Positions 6,646-11,834 of a stretch of DNA of 11,834 bases are shown piece by piece. Under the pieces are notes generated by a model that made no database searches, was not told the DNA's origin, and worked only from the letters and a program-made list of their open reading frames with translations. Source of the DNA: RGIG8775 sp045612185 (GTDB taxonomy: Bacteria; Bacillota; Clostridia; Oscillospirales; CAG-272). Location: positions 1 to 11,834 of the forward strand of contig JAZKYO010000040.1 in assembly GCA_045612185.1 (NCBI GenBank), given 5' to 3'. Numbering within the stretch: position 1 is the stretch's first letter; the number at the start of each line of letters is the position of its first letter. The translations under genes and the position numbers were made by a program.

Positions 6646-8018
6646 GAGCATTTTGTGAATTTCTTGTCATATTTGCGATTATTTTGGTTATTTGCGAAAA
6701 AAGCGGTGGTTTCATCGGCAATTTCACGCCTGCAAAACAGAAGAACCGACAGGTTTATCAGCGTCATTGCCCCCACCGTCACGTCGGAAAAAGCCCACGC
6801 GGTGTTTGAATCTGTGACCGCGCCAAAGAAAACCGCGCCCACGTAGAGGGCGGCAAGCGCGCGTCTGAAAGCCTTGCGCCGCGTGAGAAATCCGAGGCAC
6901 TGCGAGGCGTAGTGCGAAAGGCAGGTCACGGCGGCAAAGCCGAAGCAAAGCACCATGAGAGCCATCGCTCCCTCGATAAACGGCGCAAAACCTGCGGGAA
7001 ACGCCGAGGAGTAGGCGACGATGACCGCGCGCATGGGTGCGTGGGCGAATTTTTCGACGTTGCCGTAGGATAGCATAAGCGGAAAGGCGGTTAGGCTGCA
7101 AAGCAAAACCGTGTCTATAAAAACCTCCGCAATGCCCATAAATCCTTGCACGCAAGGATGTGCCGATGACGACACGTGGGCGGTGGGTGAGGTTCCGCAC
7201 CCTGCCTCGTTGGAGAAAAGTCCGCGCATGACACCAAACCGCAACGCCCGTGAAAACAGAAAGCCAAGCACACCTCCCGCCGCGCTTTTTGTGTTTAGGG
7301 CGTCGGAAATAATCGCGCCAAAAAGCTCGGGAAGCCGCTCGCGGCGGGGAATTATCACCGCAAGCGAAAGGGCGATATAGGCAAGGCTCATAAATGGCAC
7401 GAGCCACGAGTTAAAGCGCGTGACCGCCTTAGCGCCGCCCGTGATAATCGCAAAGGTCGCCGCCGCAAGCGCCAGACCGCACAAAACGGGGGAGACCCCA
7501 AAGCTGCCGAAAAACGCATCGGAAATGGCGTTGGTTTGCATCACCGCCCCCATGGAAAGGCAGTTTGTCACGCAGAGCAGGGCGAAAAGCGAGGAAAGAA
7601 AAACCGCCAGCCGCGGGAATCTCGGAAAAAGCGCTTCCTTTATATAATAAGGCGCTCCGCCCTTGAAGCCCTCGGGCGATGGCTTGCGGTGGCGCATGGC
7701 AAGCAGAATCTCTGCATATTTGAGAATGGCGGCAACCGCCGCGCTTACCCACATCCAGAAAACCGCCCCGAATCCACCCGAAAAGATAGCCGCCGCCACC
7801 CCCGCTATGTTTCCTACCCCAAGCGTGCCTGCAAGCGACAGCGCCAAGGCGCGGAGAGAGGCAGAGCCGCTGCATGCAAGCGACCTTGCCACCGTCCCGA
7901 ATTTTGTCACGTGGAAAAATTTCAGCTTGACGAGAAAATACACCCCCACGCCCATTAAAGCCACGGGGACGCTTACGCCAAACAAATATTTGTTGATAAA
8001 CTCCAAAATTCCAATCAT
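6642..8018 (-). CDS. Sodium:alanine/glycine symporter (AGCS family)
   Basis: A 458-residue polytopic membrane protein of the AGCS family (AlsT/DagA/AgcS relatives), which couples sodium to uptake of alanine, glycine or similar small amino acids. Diagnostic stretches: GTLGVGNIAGVA (65-76); GGFGAVFWMW (81-90), the family signature; RGLFSNEAGCGTSPTAH (265-281); and VFIDTVLLCSLTA (299-311). About ten or eleven hydrophobic segments are visible, and length is normal. The residue after GGFGAVFWMWVSAAVA is alanine where the classic signature ends in glycine, a minor deviation. The C-terminus is polar and basic (about 445-458). I chose the ATG at 8018; a GTG at 8024 is two codons upstream, and the ribosome binding site is weak for either (GGGCGGTGG). 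No clear promoter is seen upstream. The exact substrate cannot be read from the sequence. Confidence 0.93.
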   Translation of the reverse strand: MIGILEFINKYLFGVSVPVALMGVGVYFLVKLKFFHVTKFGTVARSLACSGSASLRALALSLAGTLGVGNIAGVAAAIFSGGFGAVFWMWVSAAVAAILKYAEILLAMRHRKPSPEGFKGGAPYYIKEALFPRFPRLAVFLSSLFALLCVTNCLSMGAVMQTNAISDAFFGSFGVSPVLCGLALAAATFAIITGGAKAVTRFNSWLVPFMSLAYIALSLAVIIPRRERLPELFGAIISDALNTKSAAGGVLGFLFSRALRFGVMRGLFSNEAGCGTSPTAHVSSSAHPCVQGFMGIAEVFIDTVLLCSLTAFPLMLSYGNVEKFAHAPMRAVIVAYSSAFPAGFAPFIEGAMALMVLCFGFAAVTCLSHYASQCLGFLTRRKAFRRALAALYVGAVFFGAVTDSNTAWAFSDVTVGAMTLINLSVLLFCRREIADETTAFFANNQNNRKYDKKFTKCS

Positions 8019-8100
8019 AGCCACCGCCCAAAGTACAGAATTATTAGTATTTTATATGCCTCACGCCTCGATTTTAGTCTTGCCGCACTACGACTGACAG

Positions 8101-8192
8101 TGTGGTTTTTTGTGATTTTGGCGAAAAACCAAAGAAAAAACAAAATAAAACCAAAAAAGTTTGTGGTTTTCTATTGACAACGGTGTGGTTTT
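8101..8192 (+). promoter_or_regulatory. TGTGGTTTT direct repeats around the glycyl radical enzyme promoter
   Basis: TGTGGTTTT occurs at 8101-8109, 8162-8170 and 8184-8192. The last two are 22 bases apart, about two helical turns, and flank the -35 box at 8174-8179; the third lies inside the spacer. The region between the first and second is strongly A-rich (8124-8160), like an UP element, and contains AAAACCA (8147-8153) facing TGGTTTT (8164-8170). Operator function is inferred from the geometry. Confidence 0.5.
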
Positions 8193-8202
8193 ATAGTATA
8201 AT
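8174..8202 (+). promoter_or_regulatory. Consensus sigma-A promoter of the glycyl radical enzyme operon
   Basis: Perfect TTGACA (8174-8179), 17-bp spacer, perfect TATAAT (8197-8202). The predicted start near 8209 leaves a leader of about 110 bases before the TTG at 8319. A-tracts upstream of the -35 should strengthen it. This is the best promoter in the window. Confidence 0.9.
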
Positions 8203-8215
8203 TCAAAATAGATAG

Positions 8216-8277
8216 GTGGCTTTCCGTGGAATTTTAGTGTTGGTTTGTGTTTTGTTGTTGGTTTTGCGGAGCGCCAC
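8216..8277 (+). promoter_or_regulatory. Predicted 5' leader stem-loop of the glycyl radical enzyme mRNA
   Basis: GTGGC (8216-8220) pairs with GCCAC (8273-8277) and TCCG (8223-8226) with CGGA (8267-8270), joined by one wobble pair (8222-8271) and one mismatch (8221-8272). The 40-base loop (8227-8266) contains no C and is rich in G and T. The stem would start within about ten bases of the transcript's 5' end and would cover GGAG at 8268-8271, the candidate ribosome binding site of the upstream ATG at 8280. This could be an mRNA stabiliser or a regulatory leader. Confidence 0.5.
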
Positions 8278-8305
8278 AAATGCGAAAATTATTACGAGAG
8301 ACAAA

Positions 8306-8321
8306 AGGAAGTGATATTTTG
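8306..8321 (+). promoter_or_regulatory. Strong Shine-Dalgarno deciding a TTG start
   Basis: AAGGAAGTGAT (8305-8315) differs from the ideal anti-SD complement at one base and ends at a favourable distance from the TTG at 8319-8321. The in-frame ATG at 8280 also has GGAG 8 bases upstream, but that is a weaker match and is paired in the predicted leader stem. Confidence 0.7.
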
Positions 8322-10829
8322 CCTAACTATAACAGCGCGAGAAGCGCAAAAAGTGACAGAATAGAAAAGCTTAAAGAGGAGCTTTTCCGTGAAATGCCTC
8401 AGATTGAGGCTGACCGCGCGGTGCTTCTTACAGAGAGCTATATGCAGACTGAGGGCGAGCCTATTGTCACAAGGCGCGCCAAGGCGTTTAAGAACATACT
8501 TGAAAATATCCCCGTAACCATTCGACCCTACGAGCTTGTGGTGGGTGCGGCTACCGTAAGACCGAGGAGCTGTCAGGTTTTCCCCGAGTTCTCTTACGAT
8601 TGGCTTGAGGCGGAGTTTGACACGGTGGAGACCCGCTCGGCAGACCCCTTCTACATATCCGAGGAGACCAAAAGGACTCTCCGTGAGGTTTATAAATATT
8701 GGAAGGGAAAAACCACCTCCGAGCTTGCCACCTCGCTTATGGCTGACGAGGCAAAGCTTGCTATGGAGCATAACGTGTTTACCCCCGGAAACTACTTCTA
8801 CAACGGTGTGGGTCACGTTACCGTGCAGTACGAAAAAGTGCTGGCGGTGGGCTTTAGGGGCATAATTGACGAGGTTAAAGCCGAAAAGGCGACCATGAGC
8901 TTTGGCGATGCCGACTACACCACCAAGAGCGCAATGCTTGACGCGGTTATTATGAGCTGTGAGGCGGCAATTACCTACGCAAGGAGATACGCTGAGCTTG
9001 CGAGAAAAATGGCGGCTTCCGAAAGCGACGGCAAGAGACGAGCCGAGCTTATCACGATTGCCGAAAACTGCTCACGCGTGCCTGAGCTTGGCGCAAAGAG
9101 CTTTCACGAGGCTTGTCAGAGCTTTTGGTTCGTGCAGATGCTCTTGCAGACCGAGTCAAGCGGACACTCAATTTCGCCCGGACGCTTTGACCAATATATG
9201 TATCCTTATTATAAAGCCGATATCGACAGCGGTAAGATTACACGCGAGTTTGCGCAAGAGCTTGTTGACTGCGTGTGGGTAAAGCTCAACGACCTTACCA
9301 AGTGCCGCGACGCGGCGTCTGCCGAGGGCTTTGCGGGCTACTCCATGTTCCAGAATCTTATCGCGGGCGGACAGACTAAGGACGGCGAGGACGCCACAAA
9401 CGACATGTCGTTTATGTGCATCGAGGCTACCATGCACGTTTTGCTACCCGCGCCCTCCTTCTCGGTGCGTATCTGGAACAAGACGCCTCACGAATTTCTT
9501 ATCCGTGCCGCCGAGCTTACGCGTACGGGCGTGGGACTTCCCGCGTACTACAACGACGAGGTCATTATTCCTTCGCTTATGTCCCGCGGGCTTACCCTTG
9601 AGGACGCGAGAGACTACAATATAATAGGTTGTGTTGAGCCTCAGAAGTCGGGTAAGACCTGGGGCTGGCACGACGCGGCGTTCTTCAATATGTTAAAGCC
9701 TATGGAGCTTGTTTTCGGAAACGGAAAGCTTGACGGTGTTCAGGTTGGCGTAAATACGGGCGACGTGGCGGGCTTTGGCAGCTTTGAGGAGTTCTTTGAG
9801 GCTTACAAAAAGCAGATGGAATACACTATCGCGCTTATGGTCAACGCCGACAACGCTATCGACGTGGCGCACGCCGAGAGATGTCCGTTGCCTTTCCTCG
9901 CTTCGATGATAGACGATTGCGTAAAGCGCGGAAAAACCCCCGAGCAGGGCGGTGCGGTTTACAACTTTACAGGCCCGCAGGGCTTTGGAATCGCAAACGT
10001 TGCCGATGCTATGTACGCTATAAAGAAGCTGGTGTTTGAGGAGAAGAAATTTACCCTCGCCGAGCTTAAAGAGGCGCTTGAGCACAACTTCGGCAAGGGT
10101 GGCGCAAACGTGGGAGAGCTTACAGAAAAGGTTGCGCGTGAGCTTGCCGCAAACGGTGTTGAGATAAACGAAAAGATAGTTGCCGAGATTTACGAGGCGG
10201 TGAAAAATAAGTCCGCCGACCCGAAATACGACGCTATAAGAGAAATGATTCTGGCGCAAGACGCCTACGGAAACGACATCTCCGAGGTTGACGCTATGGC
10301 GCGTGAGGCGGCTTACACCTACACCAAGCCGTTGCTCGCGTACAAGAATCCCAGAGGCGGAATTTTCCACGCGGGTCTTTATCCCGTTTCGGCAAACGTG
10401 CCGCTTGGAGCGCAGACGGGAGCCACTCCCGACGGAAGATACGCGGGCACGCCCGTGGCGGACGGAGTTTCGCCCTCGGCGGGACGTGATATAAACGGTC
10501 CCACCGCCTCGGCTAACTCGGTTTCCTGCCTCGACCACGGAATAGCCTCCAACGGAACGCTGTTCAACATGAAATTCCACCCCTCCGCCCTTGCGGGTGA
10601 CACGGGCCTTGAGAATTTCGCGGCGCTTGTGGAGACCTACTTCGAGATGAAGGGAAGCCATATGCAGTTCAACGTCGTCAGCCGCGAAACGCTGATAGAC
10701 GCACAAAAGAATCCCGAAAAATACAAGAGCCTTGTGGTCCGCGTGGCGGGTTACAGCGCACTCTTTACCACCCTTTCCAAGTCGCTTCAGGACGACATAA
10801 TCAACCGTACCGAGCAGTCGGCGTTCTGA
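8319..10829 (+). CDS. Glycyl radical enzyme, glycerol/1,2-propanediol dehydratase type
   Basis: An 836-residue glycyl radical enzyme of the PFL superfamily, closest by motif to B12-independent diol dehydratases (glycerol to 3-hydroxypropanal, or propanediol to propanal). Visible residues: H166 in GVGHVTV; H283-S284 in SSGHSIS; catalytic C438 and E440 in IIGCVEPQ; D452 in GWHDAAFFN; radical glycine G811 in RVAGYSA. These correspond to H164, H281, S282, C433, E435, D447 and G763 of Clostridium butyricum glycerol dehydratase. The protein is about 50 residues longer than that enzyme, mostly from an insertion at about residues 590-640 (ANVGELTEKVARELAANG and following). The TTG start gives an N-terminus of normal family length; starting at the ATG at 8280 would add 13 residues. 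The activase follows after 9 bases. No shell proteins or aldehyde dehydrogenase are in view. Hydroxyproline dehydratase or an unassigned GRE is the alternative. Confidence 0.85.
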   Translation: MPNYNSARSAKSDRIEKLKEELFREMPQIEADRAVLLTESYMQTEGEPIVTRRAKAFKNILENIPVTIRPYELVVGAATVRPRSCQVFPEFSYDWLEAEFDTVETRSADPFYISEETKRTLREVYKYWKGKTTSELATSLMADEAKLAMEHNVFTPGNYFYNGVGHVTVQYEKVLAVGFRGIIDEVKAEKATMSFGDADYTTKSAMLDAVIMSCEAAITYARRYAELARKMAASESDGKRRAELITIAENCSRVPELGAKSFHEACQSFWFVQMLLQTESSGHSISPGRFDQYMYPYYKADIDSGKITREFAQELVDCVWVKLNDLTKCRDAASAEGFAGYSMFQNLIAGGQTKDGEDATNDMSFMCIEATMHVLLPAPSFSVRIWNKTPHEFLIRAAELTRTGVGLPAYYNDEVIIPSLMSRGLTLEDARDYNIIGCVEPQKSGKTWGWHDAAFFNMLKPMELVFGNGKLDGVQVGVNTGDVAGFGSFEEFFEAYKKQMEYTIALMVNADNAIDVAHAERCPLPFLASMIDDCVKRGKTPEQGGAVYNFTGPQGFGIANVADAMYAIKKLVFEEKKFTLAELKEALEHNFGKGGANVGELTEKVARELAANGVEINEKIVAEIYEAVKNKSADPKYDAIREMILAQDAYGNDISEVDAMAREAAYTYTKPLLAYKNPRGGIFHAGLYPVSANVPLGAQTGATPDGRYAGTPVADGVSPSAGRDINGPTASANSVSCLDHGIASNGTLFNMKFHPSALAGDTGLENFAALVETYFEMKGSHMQFNVVSRETLIDAQKNPEKYKSLVVRVAGYSALFTTLSKSLQDDIINRTEQSAF

Positions 10830-10838
10830 GAGGGAATT

Positions 10839-11630
10839 ATGGAAAGAAAAGATGTCGTCGGAAGAATTTTCGACATACAGAAGTTCTCGACCCACGACGG
10901 ACCGGGTATAAGAACTATCGTCTTTCTCAAGGGCTGTATACTAAGATGCCGTTGGTGCTGCAACCCCGAGTCGCAGAGCCACAGAATCCAGCGTATGCAC
11001 ACGGCTGAGGGAAAAAACAAGATAGTCGGATACGACGTGACTGTGGGCGAGGTTATGGCAAAGGTTGAGCGCGATATGCCGTATTACAGAAGAAGCGGCG
11101 GCGGACTTACCCTCTCGGGCGGCGAGGCGCTCTGCCAGACCGAGTTCGTCAAGGCGCTGCTTGAGGAGGCAAAGGCTGAGGGAATAAACACCGCGGTTGA
11201 AACTACTGCCTGCCTGCCCTTTGACGATATGATAAAGCCTGTTCTCCCTTTGCTTGATACCGTGCTTATGGATATCAAACACACGAATTCTCTTAAGCAC
11301 GAGGAGTTTACGGGGCTTAGAAACGAGCTTATTTTGGAGAACGCGCGGAAGATTGCCGACAGCGGTGCTAACCTTATAATCCGCGTGCCTACGATACCTA
11401 CCTTTAACGATACCGAGGAGGAGATACGCGATATAGCGCGCTTTGCCGCCTCGCTTCGCGGAGTGAACGAGATACATCTTTTGCCTTATCACAGACTTGG
11501 CTACGACAAATACGTGGGACTTGACCGAGAGTACAAAATGGGCGATATAAAGCCGCCGACCGCGGAAAAGATGGAAATTCTCCGCAAGGTGGCGGAAAGC
11601 GAGGGACTTAAAGCGGTCATAGGTGGATAA
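10839..11630 (+). CDS. Radical-SAM glycyl radical enzyme activase
   Basis: A 263-residue activase that uses S-adenosylmethionine and a [4Fe-4S] cluster to abstract hydrogen from G811 of the enzyme encoded just upstream. Visible motifs: HDGPGIRT (19-26); the cluster motif C33-x3-C37-x2-C40 in GCILRCRWC; SGGGLTLSGGE (86-96) for SAM binding; ET (about 121-122); MDIKH; and RVPTIPTFND. The tail LLPYHRLGYDKY...KPP matches PFL-activase-type enzymes. Unusually, the CNPESQ context is of the diol-dehydratase-activase type, yet the usual ferredoxin-like domain with two CxxCxxC clusters is absent: only about 45 residues separate C40 from SGGG, and they contain a single Cys (C41). The ATG follows GAGAGGGA, which overlaps the upstream stop codon, suggesting translational coupling. 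Confidence 0.93.
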   Translation: MERKDVVGRIFDIQKFSTHDGPGIRTIVFLKGCILRCRWCCNPESQSHRIQRMHTAEGKNKIVGYDVTVGEVMAKVERDMPYYRRSGGGLTLSGGEALCQTEFVKALLEEAKAEGINTAVETTACLPFDDMIKPVLPLLDTVLMDIKHTNSLKHEEFTGLRNELILENARKIADSGANLIIRVPTIPTFNDTEEEIRDIARFAASLRGVNEIHLLPYHRLGYDKYVGLDREYKMGDIKPPTAEKMEILRKVAESEGLKAVIGG

Positions 11631-11633
11631 AGA

Positions 11634-11834
11634 CGGCCCCTGCCGGGGAGGCATCACGGCTTCGCCCCCACGATTTATAGATTGTGCTAACATAGCCGTC
11701 GCAGTCCGAAAAACTCGGCTCGACACCTCGTTTTTCTGCGCATAAATGCGTTCGTTTGTAGGGACCGGCGTCCTCGACGGTCCATGCAAACACAATTAAA
11801 ATATCAAACAAAATGGTTGTTATATCAATTAAAT
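11634..11834 (-). repeat. Dispersed multi-hairpin intergenic repeat, right copy
   Basis: A minus-oriented copy running to the end of the window. Bases 11722-11834 are the exact reverse complement of 26-138. Its gene-proximal part (CGGCTTCGCCCCCACG and following, about 11659-11680) matches 3485-3505 in the same orientation. It begins only a few bases after the activase stop. A weak CCCC-TGCC-GGGG hairpin at 11637-11648 has no T-run, so I see no convincing terminator for the operon here. The window ends about 25 bases short of the element's known end. Confidence 0.9.

Noticed and set aside
8025..8100. Promoter for the symporter on the minus strand
   Set aside because: TATAAA and TAATAA-like -10 candidates exist but none has an acceptable -35 box at 16-18 bp; I could not support a call.
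9693..10895. 400-codon open frame on the minus strand within the glycyl radical enzyme gene
   Set aside because: Shadow of a GRE coding frame with every catalytic motif intact; the product is rich in His, Arg and Val as typical of antisense translations.
11637..11648. Terminator after the activase gene
   Set aside because: The CCCC-TGCC-GGGG stem has only four pairs and no following T-run; it is part of the right repeat copy.
1..11834. CRISPR array
   Set aside because: Repeats are few, long, in both orientations and irregularly spaced; no regular repeat-spacer pattern or cas gene is present.
1..11834. Composite transposon with inverted terminal repeats
   Set aside because: No transposase or integrase is encoded, the same element also occurs internally several times, and both ends are cut by the window edge, so an assembly break explains it better.

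Overview
The window looks like one short contig from an uncultured anaerobic Firmicute, probably a gut or rumen Clostridia member near the Oscillospiraceae/Christensenellales. This is inferred from low-GC-Gram-positive style promoters and Shine-Dalgarno sites, a split CpsC/CpsD tyrosine kinase pair, an oxygen-sensitive glycyl radical enzyme with its activase, and abundant palindromic intergenic repeats. Both ends fall inside the same dispersed repeat in opposite orientation: positions 26-138 match the reverse complement of 11722-11834 base for base. The window is therefore most likely bounded by assembly breaks rather than by biology.

Layout: 1-228 is a plus-strand repeat copy, followed by an AT-rich and pyrimidine-rich leader. 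386-3451 (+) encodes a large cytoplasmic glycoside-hydrolase-like protein related to GH106. 3459-3925 is a repeat island: a minus-oriented copy carrying an intrinsic terminator, a short inverted core, a full plus-oriented copy and a 20-bp tandem duplication. From a near-consensus promoter at 3943-3971 run cpsC (4011-4772) and cpsD (4805-5524), a polysaccharide co-polymerase adaptor and its BY-kinase, with no glycosyltransferases nearby. A second terminator-bearing partial repeat (5530-5620) separates them from the convergent fba gene (5667-6530, minus). Upstream of fba on the same strand is an AGCS sodium:amino acid symporter (6642-8018, minus); the fba promoter overlaps that gene's stop codon. 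The divergent region 8019-8318 holds a textbook sigma-A promoter with flanking TGTGGTTTT repeats and a predicted 5' leader stem-loop. They drive a glycyl radical enzyme with glycerol/propanediol dehydratase active-site residues (8319-10829) and, 9 bases later, its radical-SAM activase (10839-11630). A third long repeat copy (11634-11834, minus) closes the window.

How the genes may work together: central glycolysis (fba), a rhamnosidase-like enzyme and a diol-dehydratase-type glycyl radical enzyme would fit deoxyhexose or glycerol fermentation. That link is inference: no lactaldehyde reductase, microcompartment shell or aldehyde dehydrogenase is present. The most unusual items are the modular repeat family that delivers terminators behind unrelated genes, the activase that lacks the accessory ferredoxin-like domain usual for its type, and the structured C-free leader in front of a TTG-started glycyl radical enzyme gene.
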